From Schistosoma haematobium (Eukaryota > Platyhelminthes > Trematoda > Strigeidida > Schistosomatidae): 64,000 nt of DNA. Position numbers and translations under genes: made by a program. Positions within the stretch are counted from its first letter, which is position 1. Every line of letters begins with the position of its first letter. The notes under the pieces are model-generated. The model was not told the DNA's origin and did not search any database. It saw only the letters and a program-made list of their open reading frames with translations. This document shows positions 24,008 to 35,549 of the stretch, one piece after another. The DNA lies in NCBI RefSeq assembly GCF_000699445.3, contig NC_067196.1, forward strand, positions 28,537,116 through 28,601,115, read 5' to 3'.

Positions 24008-24235
24008 ACGCATCATCATCGATGAAAAAGTAGGATCCAATGCAAACGTAAAAGCAAGAATTAGAAAAATAAGGGCCGGATTCCTTCAGTTGAAGAACAT
24101 ATGGAAATCAAATAACTGTCTCCAAGTCAACATTCAAGTCAGAACTTTCAATACACACGTCAAGGCAATTCCATTGTGTGGAGCTAAGACGTGAAGAACT
24201 ACTATAGCCATCATCAAAAAGATACAAGTCTAGCT
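24008..24235 (+). pseudogene. RTE-like non-LTR retrotransposon, reverse transcriptase C-terminal fragment
   Basis: One plus-strand frame reads NVKARIRKIRAGFLQLKNIW, then VRTFNTHVKAIPLCGAKT, a stop (TGA) and RTTIAIIKKIQV. This is the conserved block after the reverse transcriptase palm in schistosome RTE-type elements, normally ...RIFNTNVKSVLLYGAETWR. Substitutions (Y to C, E to K) and the in-frame stop at the tryptophan position show it is dead. A sister fragment with the same block is at 36.0-36.3 kb on the minus strand. Upstream domains are missing: a short, isolated relic. Confidence 0.8.
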
Positions 24236-24887
24236 TTTCCGATATTTATAAATAATTGCCTACTCAATACTTAGCAATTTATCTATAGAATACTTATAAC
24301 CAAATACTTCATAGCGATGATCAGATATATTGCTTCAATGACATTACATATAAATGTATTCACATTCAACAAGAATGAAACATTCATTAGTCGAAATGTT
24401 GAAGTTAAAGCTGTTAAAATTTACATTAATAACGGCTCAATGTAACACAATCCACAAAGTTATTATTGTATTCATTTTCAATAAAATATTTCCTTTATAA
24501 AGCACAAATTCAAATTCAATATTCATTCATTTTACTTTAAAAATGCCTTTCTCATGTTTTATTACTCTAAAATGGTCGTTTTACTACAATGTGTCAATTT
24601 CATAATACAGTAATACAGTAATAATCCATTGAAAAGTGATACATTTGCGTGTAATATCATATAAATGAACATTAATTGCTCATATCTATGTTACTACATA
24701 CAAACTACACATAAAACTGAACGTTTAATACTGTATTTTATTCAAACTGACTGACAGTAAATTGTTTAAAAGAAAAATGGACCCACTTACTAGAAATTCC
24801 AGCCAAAATAATTTGAAATAACCATCATTCATTTGAATAAAATAAGAAATTTTTTTCCGCTTTCTAATTTGCAATAATTTTTTCAAT
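24236..24887. other. AT-rich non-coding DNA
   Basis: No supported feature. Confidence 0.6.
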
Positions 24888-25288
24888 CATTTCCCGTTTA
24901 AATTCAATTGGTATTGTTTACTTGAATCTTCCCATTGATGTTTAAAACTGCAATTGATCAATCTGTTATTGGCATATGTGCATACTGAGCGTATTGCCTC
25001 GATATTGCCTTGATTCACAAGCATGATAAGCAGAGATGGATAGTGGCCAACAGTGGAATCCAGAACGCGCGTTTCATCCTATATGTGACTCATCAGTTGG
25101 ATGTACCTGTATCTCAGAGTTGATGTCCACTCTGGGACTCGAACCCAGTCCCGTTCGCTTTGAACACCACCGCTTTATTCACTTAGCCACTGAGTCCTTT
25201 GCACAAGCAAGTGACTATCAGGGTGAAACGCGCGTCCTGGATTCCACTGCTAGCCACTATCCTATTTTGCTTATACATTTCCTGTTTA
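24888..25288. repeat. Sm-alpha-like element (S4), fold-back composite with 13-bp TSD
   Basis: From 24901 to about 25199 lies a near-complete minus-strand unit, from tail to tRNA-like head. It is followed by forward pieces: gcacaagcaagtgactatcagg, then the hammerhead 3' half and gcgcgtcctggattccac, to 25275. Flanks match at 12 of 13 bases (catttcccgttta at 24888-24900, catttcctgttta at 25276-25288), so the composite probably inserted as one molecule. The minus-strand hammerhead keeps CTGATGA and GAAA, but stem II is weak and the first stem I pair is lost. The 86-codon open frame here is repeat-derived. Confidence 0.8.
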
Positions 25289-26227
25289 TTTTGTAATTCT
25301 GGCTTCAATACAAAATGTCTATATTATACTAACAATTTTTAGGAAAATTTGAAAAATTTCATCCAATACTACTTAAATCACTATATTTCTCTTCAATGAC
25401 ACAAAGTTTAAGTATAATTTAGAGTTATTTCCTAGTGTTTTATTTCACTAACCTACAGATAATGAACTCTATAGTTTGTTTTAGTGGCAATAATTAAGTA
25501 TACCAAATAAATTTCATTAATATGATATTTCAAACAAATGCGCATCCATATCAATGTACGTATATATATTCATTAAATTAGAAGTACATCTTATTGTATT
25601 TCGGTGAATAATATCGAATCTTTCTCATGCAAACTTGAGTTTTATGACAAGTGGTTTGGGAATAGACAATATATATTTATTTACGTCAACTTTCTCTGTC
25701 TTCATACACACCTTAGAATTTTCTCTATATTCATTACTTAATTCTATAGACAGTCTAATATTTTGTTCTTTTCAGAAATTATATTTATCCAAACACTGAA
25801 AAAAGATGACATTGTGATCATTTTCGTAGTTTAAATTCAATAACAGAAGTCATATTTATCTATGAATTTGAAGGAATTATCATATTTCTAAGCGAATAGT
25901 TATTTATTGTATTAGATTATATAATTAAATGTACAGAAATATGATAGAAATGTACATATATAGCAATCACATGATTCCAAGTGAATTATGGATAAAAAAG
26001 GCTATAATTTTGTTTAGTGTCTTACATGTTATAACCCGTTAAAGCTGTTTGTAATCACTTTATTTTCATATTGAATACCATAATTTAATAGATTTAAAAA
26101 GTTTTCATATACCCTAATGAGCAATAAAATCATCGTTTTTTTTCATTATGTATTTTCAAAACCCACTGAATTATTTTCATAACTTACGAGCAGAAATAAA
26201 CAATCATACACATCGTAATACCATACT
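25289..26227. other. AT-rich non-coding DNA
   Basis: No supported feature. Confidence 0.6.
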
Positions 26228-26475
26228 ATTGTAGAGAATGAGAACATAAGCGAGGACAACTGAATGTACTTGAACACAAAATTACAGCAAAATGTGTGAA
26301 CCATACAGTAAATTGTTCATTCACAAAATATCAGTCAATCGTCCCAGACTTCATTGTTTCTTCGTTTGCACACCAATCATTATCTTTTGTTCTTAACCTT
26401 CTCTCGCCAGGTATTTCATTTTCGACTGGTGATACATACTACTTATATCTGTCGACATCGGTAGCAGACACCACA
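26228..26475 (+). repeat. Dispersed repeat R2, copy a
   Basis: About 250 bp aligning along its length with 56210-56462 and, inverted, 50515-50812. Shared words include aaccatacagtaaattgttc and tggtgatacatactac. Its short open frames are not conserved between copies, so it is non-coding. Parent element unknown. Confidence 0.7.
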
Positions 26476-27043
26476 CCAGAAGTGTACAAATCCTTATGTG
26501 AATTCTAATAAATTCATTGTTTTCGCTTCCTACTACATATACAATAAAATGTGTAAAAAGACAGGTTTCAGAATGAACTTATTATTGCTTTAAAATTTTC
26601 AGCAAAGTTTTTAAGTCCTTGAAAGTTATTATTGAATAGGAAAATTATTGGTTCAATGTCTATAAAAATTCAATCAACACAGAAATACTTGACTAAGATT
26701 TTACATAATAATTCTTAATGGACATTTCGATTATAATGGTTTCAACTCCTAATACTATTAAATGGAATGTTCATTGTATTTCCGGTTTACTTGAAAAGAA
26801 TTATCGCTTATTTTGACTAGATTGTATACATGTATACCTGTACAAGTTACACATAATGACATTTACATGTAGTGATTCACAACTAATAACTCGATGTGAT
26901 TAGAATACATTCTAAGTATATTTTCAAAATATGTATCAGTCATACGATCAAAACTAATAATTTTCTTATTCTTGTTCAAACTAAATAGTTCGTTCCTTTA
27001 TTATTCTGTTTTGACAGTTGATCTTTTAAATAAAAATTCAATA
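26476..27043. other. AT-rich non-coding DNA
   Basis: No supported feature. Confidence 0.6.
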
Positions 27044-27524
27044 AAATAAAATATCAGTATGTGGAGATTATCGAGGTTATTAATATTTTGATTGAGATCA
27101 TAAACCGACTGATGTTAGACCACCATTGAAAAATCTTAATAATCTTCACAACTCCATACTGATAATCACCATATGCTCACTAGTGACTAGCTTCGGGAGG
27201 GAATTCCCGGAGTTCTACTGAGGAGCCGTGACTAGTGGAGCTAATCCGTGTCAGGCAGAGACAGGTATCTACCTCAGTACAACGGGACATAGTCGCGCAA
27301 TTTCGTGGATTGGTGGAGGTTAGACAATAACACCGTTGGATGCGAGCCGGCTAAGTTGTCTAGAGATTAAGCGTTCGCGCCCTGGGTTCAGATTCCGCTG
27401 GCGGGATCGTAGATGAGCACTGCTGAGGAGTTTCACAATAGGACGAAACGGCTGTCCAGTGTTTCTAGGTTTTTGATGGTTTTCTAACACCAATCGGTTC
27501 ATAATCTCAACCGAAATAAAATAT
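27044..27524 (+). repeat. Family A element (A9), fold-back plus full unit, 11-bp TSD
   Basis: The inserted molecule (27055-27513) starts with an inverted piece of the tail (tgtggagattat ... ccaccattg). It then shows a forward tail fragment ending actgataatc, then a full unit beginning atgctcactagtgac and ending at the ctcaacc tail. The 11-bp duplication aaataaaatat is at 27044-27054 and 27514-27524. The layout combines both oddities of the family: inverted left end and tail-to-head joining. The minus-strand open frame over this copy is not a gene. Confidence 0.8.
27417..27462 (+). ncRNA. Hammerhead ribozyme with complete core and six-pair stem I, in A9
   Basis: Stem I GCACTG (27417-27422) pairs with CAGTGT (27457-27462). 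Core CTGAGGA (27423-27429) is followed by stem II GTTT/GGAC with a 7-base loop (two G-T wobbles) and GAAA at 27445-27448. Stem III CGG/CTG is ultra-short with a two-base loop, and GTC is at 27454-27456. All conserved core nucleotides are present. This is the best-preserved hammerhead in the window by stem I length plus core; stem II is weak. Confidence 0.7.
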
Positions 27525-29850
27525 TGAAAGTTAGATATCCGATCTTGAAAAACAGTGGAATACATCAACAGATTAAATTATGATCATACCAATATTCGTT
27601 CTATTCAAAAACGGAATATTTTCTAACATTTTGGGATACGTTTTCCACAGTAAAATTAATATGGTGCAAAGTTATTGTTGAAACAAATAAACACTGATTA
27701 CATTAACATTATTGGATACTTTTCAAAAATGATGGATAATTTATCTTTATCAGTTAAATAAGTTCGTATTATCATTCTTCATAAGGTCTTCCTTCTCACA
27801 GTTGCTACATAATTTTGTCTTCGTTGAAATCATTCTTTAGAAATCTTACTTAGTTGCATACTTTATTCAAACTTATGGATGAAAATATTGTATCAATAAA
27901 TATATTCAATATGATAACTTTTTAAAATACAGATTGAGATAATGAATCGTTGTTTGGTTTAACGCTTTCACGTTTACATAATGTCTAAGTAGTAGGATTA
28001 GTGACATTGTATACGACTGTCAATTTGTCAATTAGATATTAGTTATTGCTTATTTCTATCAATGAATTCACAGGAACAGATTTAGACAATAGTTCTAATG
28101 TCCTCTTTTGGAAAATCGAACTAATTTCAGATTAATTGACGATTATAGCCTTTTGTTGCATTCAGAAAATTTTACTCACCTTAACTGGAAACGTTTTTAA
28201 GTAGAAACGTCAGTTCACAGTTCATGAAATTTATATTTTCTTAGAACTCACATTATAACCAGGAAGAAATAAATACCTGTCTTACTAAAACCTTGAATTG
28301 GTCTACACAGTAATATAATGTTACCATTTGTATCTTATACCAATAATGAAGTAATTCTTTTTGTCAGACCATATCTAAAGTTTGCTTCGAAAACTCACTC
28401 TAATATTCAACCCATAATTATAATTAACTGTTAAATCATATTCTAAATAATAGTCAAACTGATAAATTACTGATTAATTTGTTATTGAATAATCAATTAT
28501 TTCATTCAGTTACCTCACTTTCACCATAGTAAGTTAAAGTATTAAAAAGTGAATTTCATGAAAAGCATTTATTAATTCTATCAAATAATGACCAATTATT
28601 CTTTCATTCCATAAGGGACAATTTTTTGTGGGAATTAGGTGTATCAAAATAAAACAGCTAAAAGATATATAGTCATTGAGATGAGCTAAAAACTATGCCA
28701 CCTATTTATTCTGTTAAATGATACTCTCACTGTAACATTAAAATGATTAATGATATCATTAGACATTTAGCTTACCTCAATCAAATGTAGAACTTATTTT
28801 ATAATGAAAACATGCCAAGCTGAATATGTAAGATTAAAAGTAAGCAAACAAAATGTTCAATAACTAACATCATAATAACTAAGATGTAGGCAATTTACTT
28901 GAAAAGTAAATCGTAAATTATTGCTATAAGATAAGGTAATTAAAAGAGTTTTTGATTGAAAAATGAAGATATTCATCTGTAATGCCTAGGCTAGGATATA
29001 GCTCTTTTAGGCATTACAATTCACTCTAACAGTCATGTTGAAGTTCGGAAATCTTAAAAATAGTTGTTTGTGAAAGTATACTTACAATAAAAATTGGAAA
29101 ATATGAATGCTAAATTAGAACATATTGAATTTATCAGCCAATGTCCAGCATTTCATTTTAGCTCGTGGTCTGACGAAGTATATAAACATTTACTTTCAGT
29201 CTATATATTACCTAATCAGTAATTTAGGTCCCCAAACCTAAGCCGTTTTACAAAGCTGGTAAAGAAGAGAATTCTCGGTCTTTCCAGTGTAATTGGCATA
29301 AATTTTGAACAGAATTAGAAATGAGACAATAATTATCACTCTCTAAACGTATAATTCTATGAACACTAAGTTGTACCCCCTAACATAATGCATTACTTGC
29401 TTATTCTAATTATAATCCAGAATTGTTGCTGATACATTTGAACACATCCTAAACACTTGATTGTTTCAAAGTTATAGTACTGCTAACAATTTACTTGCTT
29501 TAAAAACACAGACGATGAACGAATGAATGCACTGATCATGAAGAACAATCAACTGTTCAGTGTTCACTCAGTTTGAATATTCCATTCTTACTATTCTTAG
29601 AAATACATACAAAAAATTCATTGTATTCATCGGTAGCCGATACAAGAAATATAAAATTTTAATTAATTAAGAAGTGATAACAAACAACAACAAAATTCAT
29701 AAAATTAGTATCCATTATCTGTTTTACGATTGTTTACAGTTTCTTTCTGTTAAATAAAACTAAATAAGACCTAGAAGTAAACATCAAAACCAAAGTTAAC
29801 AAAACATTGAGCATTTAAAAAAAGATGTGAGAAAAATTAGTTTTCATTGT
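27525..29850. other. AT-rich non-coding DNA
   Basis: Over 2.3 kb with no recognised repeat and no open frame of note. Confidence 0.6.
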
Positions 29851-30012
29851 ATATTTAATCATTAAGAATTGTTCAATATTAATTAAAAGAGGTTGATTTA
29901 AACAAAATACAAAAATAAATTCCTCAAATAAATAATTTATCACATTTACAAATTGTCCATAATCAAACAGAATGTTGGACATTGGTGATAAACAAATATG
30001 AGATTTTAATTT
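29851..30012 (-). repeat. Second copy of the PLE 3' region, fused to family A copy A10
   Basis: It aligns with 19671-19837 at high identity, for example tttaaacaaaatacaaaaa and tttatcacatttacaaattg. At the shared octamer tagagggg (30013-30020; 19831-19838) the two loci part: the PLE copy continues toward its stop codon, while this copy continues as the tail of a family A element. No PLE coding sequence is present here. Confidence 0.7.
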
Positions 30013-30305
30013 TAGAGGGGTTTTGTGGAAATTGTAGTAATTTATTAATTGGATTCATGAGTCGATTAAAGCTAGACCATCATGGAAAATCTGGAAGTAC
30101 TGAACGGCCGTTTCGTCTTAGTATGGGACGCCGCAGCAGTGTGCATTCACGATCCCGTTTTGCGAGATTCGAACCTAGGACGCGCGCGAACGCTTAACCT
30201 CTAGACCACTGAGCCAGCATCCAACGGTGTTAATGTCTGACTTCAACCAATCCATGAAATCGAGCCGCCGTCTACAATTGTCTTCAGTGAGTTATTACCT
30301 CACAT
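30013..30305 (-). repeat. Family A hammerhead SINE (A10)
   Basis: Read on the minus strand: pre-tRNA segment, tRNA-like region (box A near 30212, box B near 30175), hammerhead region and tail, followed directly by the PLE 3' region. The core is mutated at two required adenines (CTGCGGC); GAAA and stem III are intact. Confidence 0.75.
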
Positions 30306-31474
30306 AAAGAGTTTTTAGTTTTAAGAACACTTAACCTGTGGCAGCAAGCACTGAATATTGGTATTTGTTCGAACCAACTAATCAAATTACTCAGCAGTAC
30401 GGTAGTACAAAGATATATGGTCTGGTAACTAAAGTTAAGGTATATATATCATTCAAAAGATATGAATATTAGAGAGAACCTGATTTTCAAAGAAATATTT
30501 CTTGATATAGTGGTATTCCCATGACATCAACTTGCTTATAAGTTGTTTGGTAACTATCATATATGGTGTAATCGTGTACATCTCTAACCTTCCGTTTCTA
30601 GGTACATCCATGAAGCAACCCAATTCAGTGGTTATACGCAGCCAGAAATAATGTTTATAAATTCTAAAGCCATTCAAGATGTTGGTATTCCATAAAATTT
30701 AACTCAACGGTCTTGCGTACTCAATAATTGCTTAATTCTTGATTTGTTTTTTTCAGCGACATAAATCATTCAATTCAAAGAGAGTGACCATCTTATTTAC
30801 ATCACCAGGTTATGAAGAAAAGTTGCTGATTACTCGTTCAATTCAGTGTAGATTAACTTTGTAAATGTTCTTTTTAAGAAAGTATTTTTGATCATTTTTA
30901 CATACTACAAAATTTTCTTTTCCATTAACATACATTACATAGAACTAAGATCTATTAATTGTTTAACTAAACAACCAGTTGCTCAATGAGCTTGGCTTAA
31001 TAGTTACAAAAGCTTATGACTGTTATGAAAAAAAACATAACCACTTGTAGTGACTACATACTAATGAAATTTCATTGGTCCTTATTGTTATTAAAAACAT
31101 TATTTAAGCTAATTAGATCTTGATGATAATGGCATTTGCAAGTGACAAATACGCCAGAGACCTAATTATTATTTAATTGCTATTTATCGTCAAGTATTTT
31201 CATACGATGTCTAGTCAGTAGTCGAAAATCTTTGTATATATAAATGTGAATTTAGTTAAGACATTAGACGATTAGTAAACAGAATATAAACCTTTTTTAT
31301 AGCACATCGTTAATACTTGAACATACTTAATCTATTATACTTGTAGTCAAGAGTATTTATACCTTTGAAAATAACAAGTAGACAACTATCCGAATGTTTT
31401 CATATAAAACTTATTACAATTTGATTTATTGTTTAAACTCGACAAATGACAAAAGTAAAAAGAAGGAAAATAAC
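30306..31474. other. AT-rich non-coding DNA
   Basis: A 74-codon minus-strand frame at 30453-30677 has no recognisable features. Nothing else supported. Confidence 0.55.
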
Positions 31475-31654
31475 ATAAACATTTAGATTGAGATCATGAA
31501 CCGATTGATATTAGACCACCTTTGGAAACCTGGAAGCACTGGATGTCCATTTCGTCCTATTGTGGGACTCCTCAGCATCAAACACCAATCGGTTCATGAC
31601 CTCAATCAAAAACATAATCTCCACAACCCCTATACTAGTAATAAACATTTAGAT
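31475..31654. repeat. Family A mini fold-back (A11) with perfect 14-bp TSD
   Basis: The insert at 31489-31640 is only 152 bp. It has a minus-strand tail and hammerhead half up to gggactcctcagcatc, joined to a forward tail (ccaatcggttcatgacctc ... ccacaacccc). The 14-bp duplication ataaacatttagat is perfect (31475-31488 and 31641-31654), so this hairpin-like molecule was the inserted unit. Confidence 0.85.
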
Positions 31655-32630
31655 CATTACTGTTGATTAATATTTTACAGAAGAAATTACTTGTTTAGAT
31701 TAAATGATTTATGATTGAGCTTTCTTGTAAATAAGCATAATGTCGAGTTATACTTTAGTTTAGACATATTTTGATAACAATAAACAATCAAAAGGCTACA
31801 GAAGGGTGTATAATAATAATAATATTGTTATTATTATACATTTATGTAACGAAATAATCCCAATATCTTTAATTATTCATTAAACGAAATTCATAAGTTT
31901 AAGATAGTTGTAAACATTACAGAAAAAAATGTCTAACTCAATCAGATATTATTTGAGTATGTTATTACGTAACGTGTTTAATTGTGTATCATAATAGTTC
32001 AGTTGAAATTATTAAACTGATAATAGTTTCACATTTCTTAAACCAAATACATGGTTAAGGGTTTAAGTTTATAGATTTGCAAAATAGCTGACTAGATGTC
32101 TTTTATTTGAGTTTCTCATGAATATAAAGTGAAATCTTTTATAGTATTAGATAGATAAACTTTATTACACAGGTATATACTTTAAATTGCTTACTGAATT
32201 AAAAAAAGCATTAAATCAGTTTCTTGTATTTATTCTGCAAGCTAACTGAATAGTATTCTAAGATTCATTTTGGCAATAATCACCTACTTAAAGTTGAAAA
32301 AAAATCGATTTAGCATAATCTTTCTCTTTCAAATGACGATATTTACATACTAGTAAATGGTAAATTTTCATTTGAATTAATTAAAGATTCGATTTCCTTC
32401 TGTTGATATTTTTCTAAATATGCTGTAGAAATATAAATGGCTAAAGTTCTTGTTCTACTAGTGATTTTCAGAATACTGAGGGCAGTGAAGTCCACTTTTA
32501 AATAGAGATTATGGGAGTAAGTCAATGGAGTATAATGAAGGTTGCACAATTTCAAAATACTGATGATCAATACAAACAGTAATTCTTAATAAATGTTTAA
32601 TGTAGATTTTCAAGGTTATACTTTGAATTA
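31655..32630. other. AT-rich non-coding DNA with a TAA/TTA palindrome
   Basis: 31807-31840 is a near-perfect palindrome of TAA and TTA units. A 75-codon minus-strand frame at 32343-32570 has no recognisable features. Confidence 0.55.
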
Positions 32631-32825
32631 TTTTGATGGAGTTTTGTTCTCTGAGCTGAATGATTTGGTCATGGAGCTTTCATCGTTCTTCTGAACGACC
32701 TTGTCAGCACAAACTTCCGAAGAACGATGAAAGCTCCATAATCAAAACCATCCAGCTCAGAGAACAGAACTTCATCAAAAGCTTCCACCTGAGCTAAAAA
32801 TCTTCTCCGCCGTCTCAAAATCATA
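32631..32825. repeat. Fold-back repeat F, copy 1
   Basis: Arms of about 62 bp (32631-32692 and 32717-32780) are complementary at most positions around a 24-base loop. A further 45 bp (cacctgagctaaaaatcttc) follows and is shared with F3 and F4. Coding potential is absent. Parent element unknown; the right-hand sequence could be the end of a longer retroelement. Confidence 0.75.
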
Positions 32826-33287
32826 TGAGCATAGTGCGCTTCTCGTTATCTGAATAATTAATTTAATAATATCGTGGTTTTGTTTTTTGAAAAAACACGC
32901 CCATGTATCCAATCAACCACTGAAGTTATTTTCCTTATTTAACAACACAAGACGATAATCCCAAATCTTTTATTTTCATCATTAAAATAGTTCGCTTAGT
33001 TTTTGCTTTCTACTCATCTGTTTATCATTAAATATTTATTTTGTGAATCATCATCATACTACTAACAATATTTAGAATATTATCTATTTGTCTGAAGAAC
33101 TGAATCATTTCGCCAGATCTATTATTAATGATGGCTTTATTCAATATTATATTTTGGTACAATATAGAATTCTCATCACAAGGTATTCCAACAAATTTCG
33201 TCTACAAAAAAGGGAAAACAAAAACAAAAAAGAATGGAAAAAGGTGAAAAAACCAAAACTGCATAACTTTCCAAATTAGAGACATGT
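32826..33287. other. AT-rich non-coding DNA
   Basis: A short plus-strand frame (33088-33279) is lysine-rich low complexity. No supported gene. Confidence 0.5.
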
Positions 33288-33790
33288 TTAAGAATACGGG
33301 TTATTGACTAGGTTGACTCTAAGAACCTGTTCGTCATAGAGTATATTTGCTAGGTAAGGTATTATAGAACTTTTATACTTTTGCTTGCGTGCATGGATTT
33401 TAAAGTAATTACATCTCGGTCTACCAGAAGATATACAAGGAGAAAGATAAGAGTGAAGGGGATGGTTAGTATCTGATGAAATATCACCTGCCAGGAGTTT
33501 GCATGATTTTAAATGTCTATCCACAACCATATTAATTATGACCTCGAAAAATTCACCACACATCTTGCTAACTGCCTTCAGCACTTTCCGCAACACAGCA
33601 AAACCTTTTCTCAAAAGCCCGTGAAAGAATAATGGAGAACAGTAAATAATAATAGGTAATATGCAAGAATTGACAAATTGTAAGAGTAAATGACGAGTAA
33701 TCCCAAAAGCATACAGCCATTTTATGTACTAGGTCAGATGGAAAACTTTCTTCGATAACAGAAAAACATGAGAAAACCAATAGAGATTAG
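33288..33790 (-). pseudogene. CR1-like non-LTR retrotransposon, reverse transcriptase C-terminal remnant
   Basis: The minus strand holds one long frame broken by a single in-frame stop (TAG, complement at 33729-33731). After this stop come LLLQFVNSCILPIIIYCSP, then LLRKGFAVLRKVLKAVSKM, RHLKSCKLLA, then the cysteine- and basic-rich end NYFKIHARKQKYKSSIIPYL. The FVNS.ILP...YCSP...F...RR/K motif and the ending 'xR.xxYKxSxIPYL' are the classic thumb and C-terminal region of CR1/Jockey-type LINE proteins. The last 108 codons are fully open, so decay is modest. Upstream palm and endonuclease domains are not seen: a 5'-truncated copy, as is usual for LINEs. SR1 is the schistosome CR1-like element I know of; identity with it is unverified. 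Confidence 0.8.
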
Positions 33791-34561
33791 AGAAAAAGGT
33801 AACACTAAAACAATTGACCTTAGACACCGTGTTTATTGATTATAATTATCTGCTTCCCATAGCAACAATTCAGTGTTACAATAAATTAAAATTTTGACTG
33901 CTAATTTTGTAAATCTACGTAGTTTTGTAAATCAAATTAATTTTATCCTACCTTCTTGAATGAAGTCTTTATCTTCTTTTAATTACTGTTATTCATTATT
34001 AATCTGAGTACATTCAAGTTTCTTTATTTGGAAACACCTTTTTGTAACATTTTTTGTTAATCAGGGAATGAAATGAATTTTTCTGATAGTGTGCCTTAAG
34101 TTTACTTTTTTTCTCAATGCAAATTTACGTTTGATACAGTCATAAAACAAAATAAAGCATAACAAATAATGTCACATTCTATCATTGTCTAATAAGAACA
34201 TAAAAATTGCCAAGTCTTTTAAGTAATGTCTGTTCTGATAACTTTCAATTTTATCCCTCTGCTTATTTGGGTAGAACGTTTCAGGTAGATCAGGCGGAAT
34301 TCGATGATTTCAGTAGACGTAAATATTGATAATCTCATTGAAATCCTGATTGAACTGATTTTCTATTATTTTCTATATTGTAGAATGTACCATAGGCTAT
34401 AACATTCATTCAGTCAGTTATCGGTAAGAAAACAAAACAAAATTCTTTACTATCTACAATGGCACTTTTGATCACTTCCATAATTTTCCATAGTAACACA
34501 ACAAAATTTGATGTAACCAAGAGCATAATACTTTTATGATCATGACTTACATTTAATGGTT
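33791..34561. other. AT-rich non-coding DNA
   Basis: No supported feature. Confidence 0.6.
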
Positions 34562-34712
34562 CGAGTTAGGAATCAGATTTAAAGTTTTTATCACGAAATG
34601 ACATCAGCTAAGATGCCAAAACACTATTTGGCCAAATGGATAAATGAATTTCGTGCCAAAGTCTATGACCTGTTGTCCTAAATCTGATTTGTCCATCCAT
34701 TAATTATAGTCT
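34562..34712 (-). mobile_element. hAT-like MITE, truncated copy M5
   Basis: It matches the right part of M3 (aggaatcagatttaaag ... ttaattatagtctt). The opposite half is missing, so no target duplication can be read. Confidence 0.65.
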
Positions 34713-35549
34713 TGGCTGATGTCGTAAGACATGAAATATCAAAATTAAAATAAACTGAATATTGGAAATCATGCTTAACTTTTTTCTAACATTTTCATTA
34801 ATCCATTTTCATTTCCCACAAAACATGACATATTTAATAATCGAATCGTTAAGATAAAAATTTCTCATTCTCTCAATTCATTTTGAGCAAACGTTTAGGT
34901 CTAGTAAATAGATTTTTTAATTAAAGTGAACGTATTAGGTCAATTCAAGTAACTACAACGCTCACAGTAAAACATAATATCAGTAAAGATGAATGATTAG
35001 ACAATAATTGAAACCGTTCGACAAATACTCAAGTCTATTAGCTTAATTAGTAGAGCAAAGTTAATAACTTGTACAACTTCACTGTTTATCACTTTTGAGC
35101 TAAGAACATATTTCAGTTTTCCAGCTATTTGTACATTTGTATAAATCAAATTACTGATTAAGACAACTTGGTTCAGTCTAATTACAGAGCGCTTATTTAC
35201 TTATACAATATTATTATATCAAGAAGATTGAACTATTGTATACTACTTACGTCTACTGAGAATAATTGTGGACTTGAAACCAAAATAAATTATCTTATAT
35301 TAAAAGTAAACTGATTGAATTGATCCCCAACTGGGAATCAAACACAACTATATTTATTGAAAACATTTTATAGTTCATTTTCTTGAGTATCTTTCTTTTG
35401 ACTGAAGTAATCATAATTACTTGAATGGTGCAATTTGTCTGATTATTTTAAAGTATAAAAATTTTAATAAAATTGTCGTTAACAAATCAATCAAATACGT
35501 TCATTATAAAAGCAATACAAACTTTACCAGTGTTTCAAAAATGAACAAT
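34713..35549. other. AT-rich non-coding DNA
   Basis: A 65-codon plus-strand frame at 35421-35618 is AT-driven and runs into the C5 hairpin. Nothing else supported. Confidence 0.55.

Noticed and set aside
25036..25296. 86-codon plus-strand open frame
   Set aside because: It lies inside the Sm-alpha fold-back S4.
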